Source of the DNA: Methylobacterium gnaphalii
GTDB lineage: Bacteria > Pseudomonadota > Alphaproteobacteria > Rhizobiales > Beijerinckiaceae
Direction: 5' to 3'
Assembly (NCBI RefSeq): GCF_007992215.1
Contig: NZ_BJZV01000002.1
Span: 1-64,000, forward strand
Length of the DNA stretch: 64,000 bases
Translations under genes and position numbers: made by a program
Shown: positions 1 to 9,558 of the stretch, piece by piece
Numbering within the stretch: position 1 is the stretch's first letter
How the letters are laid out: every line of letters starts with the position of its first letter
The notes under the pieces: generated by a model
What the model was told of the DNA's origin: nothing
Database searches by the model: none
Seen by the model: the letters and a program-made list of their open reading frames with translations, nothing else

Positions 1-478
1 CGACACCGGACGGGCGGCCTAGCGCAGCTGAATGTCCGCTACCGGGTGGCGCGCCAACTTCAGCTCATGGCGCAACTGCGACCCACAAGCTGTACTTCTT
101 CGACGTCCGCTTCGGAGAAAATGCCAGGATCTGCTCAGCGGTCGAAATGGGTGCTCAGTAGCCGTGATCTGGCTCTCTCACCGCCTGGCATCGTGACAGA
201 AACGCTTGGCGCTGCGGCCATGGTTTTAGCTGCGCCATTCGAGAGGCGCGCACGAACTGCGTCTCTCAGAATGACCGAACTTATCTCCAGCGGTCGCAAT
301 CACCGCTCGCGGAAAGCTGAACATTCTCAGCGAGAATGGCGGTCTTCAATGCTTGCAGAATCGGCGCGTTCTGTGGGCTGAAGCCCGCCGTGAGACCGCA
401 GGCCCATTAGGCAAGCCGCCCGTCAGCTTCGAAATTGTGGACTAGGGAGTGAGCGAAGGCTGTTTCCGCCGGACTGCC
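1..478. other. no supported gene
   Basis: This stretch before the tRNA-Ala gene holds only one unconvincing open frame (46-381, plus), which is rich in Ser and Arg and has no recognisable motif or ribosome binding site. I see no hairpin terminator or repeat. It is probably intergenic, or the end of a gene that lies outside the window. Confidence 0.5.
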
Positions 479-554
<76 letters not shown>

Positions 555-674
555 GTCGAGGCGCCGGCCTTGTAGGCTTGGGCGCGTCGCACTGTCAATT
601 GCCGCAAGGGCCCCCGGCCGCTCCTTTGGACGTGCCGCTGCGGGTGTGCGGGCGCGCGGATCAGCAAGCCCCGG

Positions 675-965
675 ATGAACGCTCTTCTCTGGCTCTTCAA
701 CACCATCATCCAGCTCTACATCTACATCCTGATCGCGAGCGCCGTGCTGAGCTGGCTCATTGCGTTCAACGTGGTGAACCTACGCTCGCCGGTGGTCTCG
801 CAGATCGGGGAGTTCCTGTATCAGGTGACCGAGCCAGTCCTGCGTCCGATCCGCAACCTGCTGCCCAATCTCGGCGGCGTGGACGTATCGCCGGTCATCC
901 TCATCCTATTGCTGCTCTTCGTGCAGAAGCTCGTGAGCGACCTTGTGATCCAGCTCGCCTACTAA
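675..965 (+). CDS. yggT: YggT family membrane protein
   Basis: A 96-residue integral membrane protein of the YggT family, whose members are linked to cell division, cell shape or osmotic adaptation but lack a defined biochemical role. Two hydrophobic spans are visible, roughly residues 5-28 and 72-93. Between them is the family's typical stretch around TEPVLRPIRNLLP. The ATG at 675 gives the usual family length. It stands alone between tRNA-Ala and the mesaconyl-CoA hydratase gene. The family call is secure; the function is not known from sequence. Confidence 0.88.
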   Translation: MNALLWLFNTIIQLYIYILIASAVLSWLIAFNVVNLRSPVVSQIGEFLYQVTEPVLRPIRNLLPNLGGVDVSPVILILLLLFVQKLVSDLVIQLAY

Positions 966-1103
966 GCCGGGGGAATTGGCGGGCGCGCCTTTCCCTCTGA
1001 GACATCGACCCCGGCGGGCGTTTCATGGCAACGCCCCGTTGCGGCGCATGCCTCCTCACCGCGCGCCGCGCGGACCTTATCCAGTCCTGGGACGACGATC
1101 AGC

Positions 1104-2150
1104 ATGAAGACCAATCCTGGCCGCTTCTTCGAGGATTTCCGCCTGGGCGAGACGATCCGCCATGCGACCCCGCGGACCGTCACCACCGGTGACGTGGCGC
1201 TCTATACGGCGCTCTACGGCCCGCGTTTCGCGGTGCAATCCTCCGATGCCTTCGCCAAGGCAATCGGCTACCCCGCGAGCCCGCTCGACGATCTGCTGAC
1301 TTTCCACGTCGTCTTCGGCAAGACCGTGCCTGACATCTCGCTGAACGCGCTGGCCAATCTCGGCTATGCCGAGGGCGGCTTCCACCGGCCGGTCTATCCT
1401 GGGGAAACGCTCTCCACCGTCTCCGAAGTGATCGGCCTCAAGGAGAGTTCGAACCGCCAGACCGGCGTGGTCTACGTCCGCTCGACCGGGTCGGACGCCG
1501 CCGGCAAGACCGTGTTGAGCTATTGCCGCTGGGTGCTGGTGAAGAAGCGCGATCCTGAGGCGAAGATCGCCGAGGAGCGCGTGCCCGATCTCGCCAAGGT
1601 GGTCGATCCGGCCGATCTCGCGCATTCGCTGCCGCCGCTCTCGGCCAAGGCCTACGATCTCGACCTGGCTGGCAGCCCCTACCGCTTCTCCGATTATGCG
1701 GCCGGCGAGCGCATCGACCACGTCGATGGCATGACCGTCGAGGAGGCCGAACACCAGATCGCTACGCGCTTGTTCCAGAACACCGCGAAGGTGCATTTCG
1801 ACGCCCATGCCACGAAGGAGACGCGCTTCGGCCGTCGCCTGATCTATGGCGGCCATGTCATCTCACTCGCCCGCGCGCTGAGCTTCAACGGTCTCGCCAA
1901 CGCCTTCGCGCTCGCCGGCATCAATGCCGGGCGCCACGTCGCGCCGCTCTTCGCGGGCGACACGGTCTATGCCTGGAGCGAGGTGCTGGAGACTGCCGAG
2001 CTTCTCGGCCGTACGGATATCGGCGCGCTGCGCCTGCGCACCGTCGCCACCAAGAACCAGATCTGCAGCAACTTTCCCGACCGCCAGGGCGACGGCTACG
2101 ACCCGGCCGTGATCCTTGATCTCGACTACTGGGCTTACATCCCGCGCTAG
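1104..2150 (+). CDS. mcd: mesaconyl-CoA hydratase (MaoC-like double hot-dog)
   Basis: A 348-residue protein with two MaoC-like hot-dog repeats, each with a GETL/GDTV-type strand (PVYPGETLSTVSEV near residue 95 and PLFAGDTVYAWSEV near 280). The length and N-terminus (GRFFEDFRLGETIRHATPRTV) match mesaconyl-CoA hydratase. That enzyme interconverts mesaconyl-CoA and beta-methylmalyl-CoA in the ethylmalonyl-CoA pathway, which regenerates glyoxylate during C1 and C2 growth in organisms without isocitrate lyase. The gene is convergent with a TSUP permease and the two stop codons overlap in a shared CTAG. A generic MaoC dehydratase is the alternative, but length and overall pattern favour Mcd. Confidence 0.85.
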   Translation: MKTNPGRFFEDFRLGETIRHATPRTVTTGDVALYTALYGPRFAVQSSDAFAKAIGYPASPLDDLLTFHVVFGKTVPDISLNALANLGYAEGGFHRPVYPGETLSTVSEVIGLKESSNRQTGVVYVRSTGSDAAGKTVLSYCRWVLVKKRDPEAKIAEERVPDLAKVVDPADLAHSLPPLSAKAYDLDLAGSPYRFSDYAAGERIDHVDGMTVEEAEHQIATRLFQNTAKVHFDAHATKETRFGRRLIYGGHVISLARALSFNGLANAFALAGINAGRHVAPLFAGDTVYAWSEVLETAELLGRTDIGALRLRTVATKNQICSNFPDRQGDGYDPAVILDLDYWAYIPR

Positions 2151-2947
2151 AACCCCAACCCACCGAGAACGACGCGCCGCAAGGGGTTTTCCGGGTTGGC
2201 GAGCAGCCGCACGGCCATCGCGCAGGCGATGACGACGATGAGCGGGCGGATCAGGCGGGCGCCGAGCCTGACCGCCAGCGCCGATCCGGCTTGTGCCCCG
2301 ATGAAGGCGCCCACGGCCATGGCGAGGCCGACAGGCCACACCACCGCACCCTGAGCCGCGAACAGCGCGAGGCCGCCAAGATTGCTCGCCGCATTGCACA
2401 GCTTGGTATGCGCCGTGGCGCGCACCACGCCCAGCCCGAGCAGAGTCACGAATCCGATCATGTAGAAGGAGCCGGCGCCCGGCCCGAACACTCCGTCGTA
2501 GAAGCCGACGGCGGGTGCCAGCGTCATGGCGAACAGCGTCGGCGTCATCCGAGCCGTCGCGTCTTCGTTGCTGATGCGGCGAGCAGTAGCGAAGTACAGA
2601 GCGATGGCGACCAGCAGGACCGGCACTGCCGCATCGAGAGCGCCGCGGGGCAGCAGGCTGACGCAGAGCGCGCCGACCACCGATGCCGCTCCGGCGGCGA
2701 GGGCAGCGGGTAGCGCTTCGGGCCATCGGATCAGATTGCGGCGCGCGAAGGCGACACTGGCCGACACGGAGCCGGCACTGCTCTGCAGCTTGTTCGTGGC
2801 GATGGCGCTGACCGGATCGAAGCCGGCGAGCAGCAGGGCCGGCAGCGTCAGCAGTCCCCCTCCCCCGGCAATGGCATCGAAGCAGCCCGCGACGACGGCA
2901 ACTCCGAACAATCCGGCGAGCGTACCGGGATCGACACTGGCGATCAT
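2147..2947 (-). CDS. TSUP/TauE-SafE family permease
   Basis: A 266-residue multi-span membrane protein of the sulfite exporter TauE/SafE (TSUP) family. The hallmark N-terminal segment GCFDAIAGGGGLLTLPALLLAG lies near residues 21-42, and a second repeat GFYDGVFGPGAGSFYMIGFV sits in the C-terminal half. About eight hydrophobic spans are visible. The substrate cannot be deduced; the family moves sulfite, sulfoacetate or other organic anions. Its stop overlaps that of the convergent mcd gene. Confidence 0.88.
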   Translation of the reverse strand: MIASVDPGTLAGLFGVAVVAGCFDAIAGGGGLLTLPALLLAGFDPVSAIATNKLQSSAGSVSASVAFARRNLIRWPEALPAALAAGAASVVGALCVSLLPRGALDAAVPVLLVAIALYFATARRISNEDATARMTPTLFAMTLAPAVGFYDGVFGPGAGSFYMIGFVTLLGLGVVRATAHTKLCNAASNLGGLALFAAQGAVVWPVGLAMAVGAFIGAQAGSALAVRLGARLIRPLIVVIACAMAVRLLANPENPLRRVVLGGLGF

Positions 2948-3116
2948 GCGTGGCGCACTATGGCTGGTAGGACGACGTGCACGCGATCAGACACTCCGGG
3001 CCGGGATGGCGAGAGCTTGCCTTAGCCTGTCGGGGGCTGCTGGTAAGCGAGGCCTCGTGTGTGGAGGCTCGCCGCAGTTCCCCGTGCGCCGTGCAACGGG
3101 CGCGGGTCGAGGTCCG

Positions 3117-3689
3117 TCAGTTACGGACGACCACCTTCGTGCCGACCCGAACGCGATCGTAGAGGTCGGTTACGTCCTTGTTGGTCATGCGGATGCAACC
3201 CGATGAGACGGCGGCGCCCATGGTCTCGGGTTCATTCGAGCCGTGGATGCGGTACAGCGACGAGCCGAGATACATCGCGCGCGCGCCGAGCGGATTGTCC
3301 TGGCCGCCGGCCATGTAGCGCGGCAGATCAGGGCGGCGCGCGAGCATCTGCTGCGGCGGACGCCAGTCCGGCCATTCCTTTTTCATGGTCACGGTCTTCA
3401 CGCCCGACCACGAGAAGCCTGCCCGGCCGACGCCGACGCCATAACGGATCGCCTCGCCGCGCGGCAGGATGTAGTAGAGCCGGCGCTCGCTCGTTGATAC
3501 GACGACGGTGCCCGGCTTCTCCTTGCCGCGCCAAGCAACGGTCTCGCGCGGTATGGCCTGAGTCTTGAAAACATTGATGAAGTCGGCGAGCGGCCCGCTA
3601 TCGAGCGGGTTGGCGCGTGCCTCAGGCATCGAGCCCAGGCACAGCGCGGCGGCCAGAGCGGCCGGTGCGAGTGTGTGGCGGATGGTCAT
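3117..3689 (-). CDS. L,D-transpeptidase (YkuD domain)
   Basis: A periplasmic enzyme of about 190 residues expected to form 3-3 peptidoglycan cross-links or attach proteins to peptidoglycan. The ATG at 3689 gives a clean signal peptide (MTIRHTLAPAALAAALCLGS, cleavage after an Ala-Arg-Ala stretch). A GGAG about ten bases upstream supports this start over the longer frame beginning at 3734. The YkuD catalytic motif is present as IHGSNEP followed by SSGCIRM, with the nucleophilic Cys and conserved His. The family is ErfK/YbiS/YcfS/YnhG-like. It stands alone. Confidence 0.9.
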   Translation of the reverse strand: MTIRHTLAPAALAAALCLGSMPEARANPLDSGPLADFINVFKTQAIPRETVAWRGKEKPGTVVVSTSERRLYYILPRGEAIRYGVGVGRAGFSWSGVKTVTMKKEWPDWRPPQQMLARRPDLPRYMAGGQDNPLGARAMYLGSSLYRIHGSNEPETMGAAVSSGCIRMTNKDVTDLYDRVRVGTKVVVRN

Positions 3690-4027
3690 GCCGAGTTTGC
3701 TCCTCGTCGGTGCGCGTAGCCACCTTGAGACCACGCGCGAGTGCTTCAGCTTTGCCGGTCGAGTTGGGGCAGAAGGGAGGCATGCCTGTGCGCTTCAGGC
3801 AACAGCAGGGCAAAACCGCACGAGCGGGACAACCCGGATCGTGGAGGCTGGAGCTCTCTGACAGACCGAATGAAACGTGCCGACATGCGGCTCCGACTCC
3901 TTGCACAGCGTTGCCGAGACCGCGGCAGAACGCTTGGGTCCTTGTTCGATCGACGCTGACGAACGTGGGTCGGGCAGAATGTCGCAGAGGATTGCAAGGA
4001 AGCAGTGTCCTCCCCAGTCTCCCGCCT

Positions 4028-4387
4028 GTGACGGCTACGCTCATCTCGAAGCGGACAAGCCGGGCCGCCGGTTGTGCGCTGTTCGCCCTGCTTTGTCTCC
4101 TGACGACCGCCCTGTTCGCGCTGGCGGACGCCTCTGCGTCCACTGCCAGTGCTGGACCGGCTCTGCGTCCTGGAATCGCAACGGTCGCGAAGAGCGACCG
4201 GCATGCGCCGTCACCGATCGTCGATCGAGCTACCGACGCGGACAACCCGTTCGAGCATGGCCGTCTTCCGCGGACCGGTGACGGCGTCGCGATGGTCAGT
4301 CCGGTTTCGAGCAGGCGCCTTGCCTTGAGCGACGCCGGTTCAGCCTTCGCCGAAAGCACGTTGCCCGAACGACCGCCGCGCGGCTGA
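4028..4387 (+). CDS. possible small membrane or secreted protein
   Basis: A 119-residue frame starting at GTG 4028 has a clear hydrophobic segment (AAGCALFALLCLLTTALFAL) after a short basic N-terminus, which resembles a signal peptide or anchor. A low-complexity polar tail follows. There is no recognisable domain and no good ribosome binding site. It fills part of the gap upstream of the efflux operon. It may be real or a chance frame in GC-rich DNA. Confidence 0.3.
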   Translation: MTATLISKRTSRAAGCALFALLCLLTTALFALADASASTASAGPALRPGIATVAKSDRHAPSPIVDRATDADNPFEHGRLPRTGDGVAMVSPVSSRRLALSDAGSAFAESTLPERPPRG

Positions 4388-4650
4388 TTTCGCGCCGCAA
4401 TGGCGTGAGCTCTTGAACCTGGATCCTGAGCGTTGTCGTAGGATTGCCGAGATCGCTCGGTAACCTGCGGTATGGCTAGTGTCCGCATATGGCGCGCCCG
4501 CCTGTTTGGCCGGCTGACGCACAAGACTTGATAAGTTTTCGGCTTCGAGACGTCCGCGCTTCGCCCGGCGAAGCGCCCCGAACTGCCGACCAGCCGGAAT
4601 CCAGGAGGCCAAGTGCCTCCGTCCGAACGTATCGCAGGAGCGAACCCATC

Positions 4651-5922
4651 GTGACGCCGTCTCGCCCGAGCCTTCGCCGCACGACCCGCAATGGCTGGAC
4701 CCGAAGCGCCACGCTCGCCGTCAGCCTGGTGATGGTCGCCGTGTCGGCCTGCAACGACCAGAAGGCGACCGCACCCGTCCCGACGCCGCCGCCGGAAGTC
4801 AGCGTCATCAAAGTGAAGGCGCAGCCGATCCCCTATCTGCGCGACCTGCCGGGTCGTGTGGCACCCATGCGGATCGCTGAGGTGCGCTCGCGCGTCTCGG
4901 GTCTCGTCATCAAGCGCCTGTTCGAGCAGGGCAGCGCAGTCCGCGAAGGCGACATTCTCTACAAGATCGATCCCGCTCCCTACGAGGTCGAGCTCGCCAG
5001 CGCGGAAGCAGCGCTCGCCCGCACCGAAGCAGCTCTGGTGCTCGCGACCCAGCAGGCCGAGCGGTTGGAGACGCTGCTCGCCCGTAACACCGCGAGCCAG
5101 GCTCAGTACGATGCCGCCGATGCGGCTCGGAAGCAGGCTGCTGCCGAGGTCGCCGGCGCCAAGGCGACGCGTGATCGTGCCCGACTCAATCTGTCCTGGA
5201 CCGACGTGCGTGCCCCGATCTCCGGCCGTATCGGACGCGCCCTGCTCACCGAGGGCACGTTGATCGAGCAGGGCTCGACCGGCGTGCTGGCAACGGTCCA
5301 GCAGCTCCATCCGATCTATGTCGACATCACCCAGTCGGTCGGTGAGCTGAACAAGCTGCGCCGCGACTTCGCCAGCGGCGAGCTCGACCGGCTCTCGCAC
5401 GACGCCGCCAATGTCCACCTGATCATGGATGATGGCACGCTCTATGGCTCCGCCGGTCGGCTGCTGTTCTCGGACGTCACCGCCGATCCGAGCACCGGCC
5501 AGGTCACCCTGCGTGTGCAGATCCCGAACCCGCACGACGAACTCTTTCCGGGCATGTATGTCCGGGCGCGTATCAAGCAGGGGATCGACTCCGACGCCAT
5601 CGCCGTGCCCCAGCAGGCTATCCAGCGTACCGACGAGGGCAAGCCGGAGGTCTGGCTGGTGAAGCCGGACGGCCGCGTGATGCTTCAGCCCGTAGAAGTT
5701 GGCCCGGTGGTCGATGGAAGTTGGGTCGTTCGCGAGGGGCTGGCACCCGGGCAGAACGTCGTCGTGGAAGGGTTCCAGAAGATCGCCGCTGGGATGGAGG
5801 TGAAGACCCGGCCCTGGAAGCTCGAGGCACCGGCCGAGGACAAGCCGCACGATGCCGACGCCTCGGACACGGACACTGCTTCGAGCGACATGCTGAAGCA
5901 GCCCGTCGCTCAAGCACGCTGA
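4651..5922 (+). CDS. RND efflux membrane-fusion lipoprotein
   Basis: Periplasmic adaptor of an RND multidrug efflux pump (AcrA/MexA type). The GTG at 4651 is preceded by GGAG at about ten bases and gives a 423-residue protein. Its N-terminal signal ends in a lipobox (VSAC, Cys34), so it is probably lipid-anchored. The biotinyl-lipoyl-like half motifs (VRSRVSGLVIKRLFEQG and LSWTDVRAPISGRIGRAL) flank a coiled coil rich in Ala and Glu, and beta-barrel and membrane-proximal domains follow. The acidic C-terminal tail is unremarkable. The pump gene starts 15 bp downstream, so the two form an operon. No outer-membrane partner is adjacent; the TolC homologue near 41 kb is a candidate. Confidence 0.92.
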   Translation: MTPSRPSLRRTTRNGWTRSATLAVSLVMVAVSACNDQKATAPVPTPPPEVSVIKVKAQPIPYLRDLPGRVAPMRIAEVRSRVSGLVIKRLFEQGSAVREGDILYKIDPAPYEVELASAEAALARTEAALVLATQQAERLETLLARNTASQAQYDAADAARKQAAAEVAGAKATRDRARLNLSWTDVRAPISGRIGRALLTEGTLIEQGSTGVLATVQQLHPIYVDITQSVGELNKLRRDFASGELDRLSHDAANVHLIMDDGTLYGSAGRLLFSDVTADPSTGQVTLRVQIPNPHDELFPGMYVRARIKQGIDSDAIAVPQQAIQRTDEGKPEVWLVKPDGRVMLQPVEVGPVVDGSWVVREGLAPGQNVVVEGFQKIAAGMEVKTRPWKLEAPAEDKPHDADASDTDTASSDMLKQPVAQAR

Positions 5923-5937
5923 GGGCGCGAGAACGTC

Positions 5938-8900
5938 ATGGCTCGCTTCTTCATCGACCGGCCAGTCTTCGCCTGGGTCGTCGCGCTCTTCATCATGCTG
6001 GGCGGCGCGCTCGCGATTCCGCAGTTGCCGGTAGCCCAGTACCCGATCATCGCACCGCCCGCGATCGCGCTCAACACGCAGTATCCCGGCGCCTCGGTGG
6101 AGAACCTCTACACGGGCACGACGCGCCTGATCGAAGACGAGCTGAACGGCGCGGCTAACATCCTCAGCTTTGAATCCGCCTCAGACGGCTTCGGCGTCAT
6201 CGAGATCACTGCGAACTTCAAGCCTGGCACCGATCCCGGTTACGCGGGCGTCGAGGTGCAGAACCGGCTGAAGCGCGTCGAAGCGCGCTTGCCGGCGGAA
6301 GTGCGCCAGCAGGGCATCCTGGTCGAGGAAGCCTCGGCCGCCACGCTGAACATCATCACCCTTGTCTCGACCGACGGGAAGACCGACGAAGTTGGCCTTG
6401 GCGACTTCCTGATCCGCAACGTCATCAATGAGATTCGGCGCATCCCAGGCGTCGGGCGCGCCACGCTTTACTCGACTGAGCGGTCACTTCGCATCTGGAT
6501 CGATGCGGACAAGCTGCGCGGCCTCTCGCTGAACGCCGCAGACGTCACCAAGGCGATCGGCCGCCAGAACGTTCAGATCGCCTCGGGCGCCGTCGGCGCG
6601 CAGCCGAGCCCCGAGAACCACGCGGTCAACTACCCGATCATCGTCAAGGGTCAGATGACCGAGCCGGATGCCTTCGGTGCCATCGTGCTCAGGGCCAATC
6701 CCGACGGCTCGAACGTGCGCCTGCGCGACGTCTCGCGCATCGAGCTCGGCGGCGACGACTACAAGTTCACGACACGCCTGAACGGTGGTCCCGCAGCCGG
6801 CATCTCGGTGACACTGGCGCCCGACGGCAACGCCATGGAGACCGCCAAGGCCATCCGGGCCAAAATGAACGAACTGTCTCAGTTCTTCCCGGATACGGTG
6901 AAGTGGGACATTCCCTACGACATCACCCCGGCGGTCGAGGCCTCGATTGAGAAGGTGCTGCACACGCTGGTCGAGGCAGTGGTGCTAGTCTTCATCGTGA
7001 TGTTCCTGTTCCTTCAGAACATCAGATACACGCTGATCCCCACCATCGTCGTGCCGATCGCGCTGCTCGGCACATGCATGGTCATGCTGCTCGCCGGCTT
7101 CTCGGTGAACGTGCTGACCATGTTCGGCATGGTGCTCGCCATCGGCATCCTCGTCGACGATGCCATCGTCGTGGTCGAGAACGTCGAGCGCATTATGAAC
7201 GAGGAGGGCCTTCCGCCGAAGGAGGCCACCAAGAAGGCCATGGGCCAGATCACCGGCGCGATCATCGGCATCACGCTGGTGTTGATCGCGGTGTTCATCC
7301 CGATGGCGTTCTTCCCCGGCTCGGTGGGCATCATCTACCGGCAGTTCTCGATCGCGATGGTCACCTCCATCGCCTTCTCGGCGCTGCTTGCCCTCTCGCT
7401 GACGCCAGCGCTCTGCGCGACGCTGTTAAAGCCCATCGAGAAGGGTCATGGCCACGCCAAGGGCGGCTTTTTCGGCTGGTTCAACCGCTTCGTCGATCGC
7501 GAGACCGCACGCTACGGCCGCGGCGTCGGCTGGTTCGTCAAGAAGTCCGGCCGGGTGATGATGATCTATGTCGCGCTGGTCGCGGGCGTCGGCTTCGCCT
7601 TCGTCCGGATGCCCGAGGGCTTCCTGCCGCTGGAGGATCAGGGCTTCTTCACGGTCGACATCCAGACGCCGCCGGGCTCGTCCTACAACCGCACCATCTC
7701 AGCGGTGAAGAAGGTCGAGGACCACCTGATGGCGCAGCCGGGCGTCGCCACGGTGACGATGATCAACGGCTTCTCGTTCTCGGGCCAGGGCCAGATGACG
7801 AGCCAGGCCTTCGTCACGCTCAAGCCTTGGGGAGAGCGCGACGCGAGCCAATCCGCCGCGAAGCTCGTGAAGGGCACCAACGACGCGTTGGCGAACTACC
7901 GCGACGCGGTGTTCGATGCGCAGGAACCCCCGCCGATCGACAACCTCGGCAACGCCGCCGGCTTCTCGTTCCGGCTGCAGGACCGCGCGCAGAAGGGCTA
8001 CACGGCGCTGCTGGCCGCGCAGGAGCAGCTGCTCTCGCTCGCCAAGAAGAGCCCGGTTCTCACCAAGATGAAGATCGAGGGCCTTCCGCCCGCACCGCAG
8101 GCGGAACTCGTGATCGATCGCGAGAAGGCGGCCGCGCTCGGCGTGGCTTTCGAGGACATCAACGAGACGATCCAGGTCAATCTCGGCTCGGTCTACGTGA
8201 ACGACTTCCCCAATCGCGGGAAGATGCAGCGCGTGATCGTCCAGTCCGACGATCTGCAGCGTCTCAATGCAGCCGACCTCCTGAACTACGCGGTGAAGAA
8301 CGCGCAGGGCACCATGGTGCCAATGTCGTCCTTCGCTGACCTGAAATGGAGCGTCGGACCCGCGCAGATCGTCGGCTTCAACGGTTACCAATCGGTGCGC
8401 TTCACCGGCGAACCGGCACCCGGCTACACCTCGGGCGATACCATCAAGGAAATGGAGCGGCTGATGAGCTTCCTGCCGAAGGGTTTCGGCTACGCCTGGA
8501 CGGGTCAGTCGCTGCAGGAGAAGGAGGCCGGTTCGCAGGCGACCTTGCTGCTCGCGCTCTCGGTGCTGATCGTCTTCCTTTGCCTCGCGGCGCTCTACGA
8601 GAGCTGGGCGATCCCGTTCTCGGTGCTTCTGGTGATCCCGCTCGGCGTGATCGGGTCGGTGGCCGCGGTCTACCTGCGTGGCATGCCGAACGACGTGTAT
8701 TTCAAGATCGGGCTCATCACGATCATCGGTCTCTCGGCCAAGAACGCGATCCTGATCGTGGAATTCGCCCGTGACCTCTGGAGACCGGGCACCTCCATCA
8801 TTGACGCGACGGTCACCGCAGCGCGCCTGCGCTTCCGCCCGATCGTGATGACTTCGCTGGCGTTCATCTTCGGTGTCGTGCCGCTCGCCGTCGCGACGGG

Positions 8901-9096
8901 CGCCGCCTCGAAGAGTCAGCAGGCAATCGGCACCGGCGTGATGGGCGGCATGATCTCGGCGACGGTGCTGGCGGTTTTCTTCGTGCCGGTGTTTTTCGTG
9001 GTCGTGATGCGGGTGTTCAGGCGGAAGGATGTGGCGGCGGGGGAAGACGCCAAGGATCAGACCCTACCCGCCGGGCATTCAGTGCCGGCAGAGTAG
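5938..9096 (+). CDS. RND efflux inner-membrane transporter (HAE1 family)
   Basis: A 1052-residue proton-driven drug exporter of the AcrB/MexB type, close to the usual family length. Twelve membrane spans are arranged 1+5 and 1+5 around two large periplasmic loops. The N-terminus MARFFIDRPVFAWVVALFIM is characteristic. The proton-relay aspartates fall at residues 407 and 408 (GILVDDAIVVVEN), as in AcrB. The second half repeats the pattern (GLSAKNAILIVEFA). It is translated with the upstream membrane-fusion protein. Substrates cannot be predicted. No linked regulator is seen. Confidence 0.95.
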   Translation: MARFFIDRPVFAWVVALFIMLGGALAIPQLPVAQYPIIAPPAIALNTQYPGASVENLYTGTTRLIEDELNGAANILSFESASDGFGVIEITANFKPGTDPGYAGVEVQNRLKRVEARLPAEVRQQGILVEEASAATLNIITLVSTDGKTDEVGLGDFLIRNVINEIRRIPGVGRATLYSTERSLRIWIDADKLRGLSLNAADVTKAIGRQNVQIASGAVGAQPSPENHAVNYPIIVKGQMTEPDAFGAIVLRANPDGSNVRLRDVSRIELGGDDYKFTTRLNGGPAAGISVTLAPDGNAMETAKAIRAKMNELSQFFPDTVKWDIPYDITPAVEASIEKVLHTLVEAVVLVFIVMFLFLQNIRYTLIPTIVVPIALLGTCMVMLLAGFSVNVLTMFGMVLAIGILVDDAIVVVENVERIMNEEGLPPKEATKKAMGQITGAIIGITLVLIAVFIPMAFFPGSVGIIYRQFSIAMVTSIAFSALLALSLTPALCATLLKPIEKGHGHAKGGFFGWFNRFVDRETARYGRGVGWFVKKSGRVMMIYVALVAGVGFAFVRMPEGFLPLEDQGFFTVDIQTPPGSSYNRTISAVKKVEDHLMAQPGVATVTMINGFSFSGQGQMTSQAFVTLKPWGERDASQSAAKLVKGTNDALANYRDAVFDAQEPPPIDNLGNAAGFSFRLQDRAQKGYTALLAAQEQLLSLAKKSPVLTKMKIEGLPPAPQAELVIDREKAAALGVAFEDINETIQVNLGSVYVNDFPNRGKMQRVIVQSDDLQRLNAADLLNYAVKNAQGTMVPMSSFADLKWSVGPAQIVGFNGYQSVRFTGEPAPGYTSGDTIKEMERLMSFLPKGFGYAWTGQSLQEKEAGSQATLLLALSVLIVFLCLAALYESWAIPFSVLLVIPLGVIGSVAAVYLRGMPNDVYFKIGLITIIGLSAKNAILIVEFARDLWRPGTSIIDATVTAARLRFRPIVMTSLAFIFGVVPLAVATGAASKSQQAIGTGVMGGMISATVLAVFFVPVFFVVVMRVFRRKDVAAGEDAKDQTLPAGHSVPAE

Positions 9097-9113
9097 GATG
9101 GGATCGGCGTAGT

Positions 9114-9152
9114 GCATGCTTCGAGGCCCGCTTTCGCGGGCACTCAGCATGA
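9114..9152 (+). repeat. REP-like palindrome, copy 1
   Basis: A compact palindrome just after the RND pump gene. The inner arms GCCCGC and GCGGGC are at 9126-9131 and 9136-9141, and the outer arms CATGCT and AGCATG surround them. An inverted, nearly identical copy lies at 9510-9546. Such elements are typical extragenic palindromes; this one may also help end transcription. Confidence 0.7.
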
Positions 9153-9198
9153 GGAATGGGGTTAGGTTCCAAGGCGGTCGTGCCTGTGGAGCCAAGCC

Positions 9199-9517
9199 AT
9201 GAACGCCTTCGGCTACATCCTGAAGTGCTCTGACGGTAGTTATGATGTCGGCTCTGCCTGCGGGCAGAGCCCGACAAGCGGATCGGCGAGCATCAGTCAG
9301 GCAAGTATCCCGGCCACACCGATCACCGGCGACCGGTCGAGTTGGTTCATGCCGACTGGTTCGAGCGGATCACGGATGCCATTGCAGCCGAGCGGCAGAA
9401 CAAGGGCTGGAGCCGCGCGAAGGAGGCGCTGATTGCCGAAAACTGGGAAAGACTTCAGTTTCTGACCAAACGGCCCTCGGCTCAAAGAACTTCGCCCAAC
9501 CCAACGACCTCACGCTG
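9199..9517 (+). pseudogene. GIY-YIG nuclease, frameshifted
   Basis: The first frame starts MNAFGYILKCSDGSYDVGSA, the GIY half of a single-domain GIY-YIG endonuclease (UPF0213/URI type). Around 9258-9275 the reading frame changes. The following frame gives EPDKRIGEHQSGKYPG, then RRPVELVHADWFERI, then AIAAERQNKGWSRAKEALIA, ending at a TGA at 9515-9517. Those segments contain the expected conserved Arg and the catalytic Glu. A single indel therefore splits an otherwise recognisable gene. The usual Tyr before the Val-Gly of the second motif is also Asp. The gene is flanked by inverted copies of a palindromic repeat. Confidence 0.8.
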
Positions 9518-9546
9518 AAGTGCCCGCGCAGCGGGCCTCGAAGGGT
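9510..9546 (-). repeat. REP-like palindrome, copy 2 (inverted)
   Basis: Read on the minus strand, this reproduces the palindrome at 9114-9152 with few differences: TTCGAGGCCCGCT, then CGCGGGCAC, then TCAGC-TGAGG. The two copies stand in inverted orientation on either side of the broken GIY-YIG gene. Confidence 0.7.
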
Positions 9547-9558
9547 CGTCCAGCAGGC

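Noticed and set aside
3622..5913. 763-residue minus-strand frame opposite the membrane-fusion gene
   Set aside because: It covers the certain efflux adaptor gene on the other strand and has no domain of its own.
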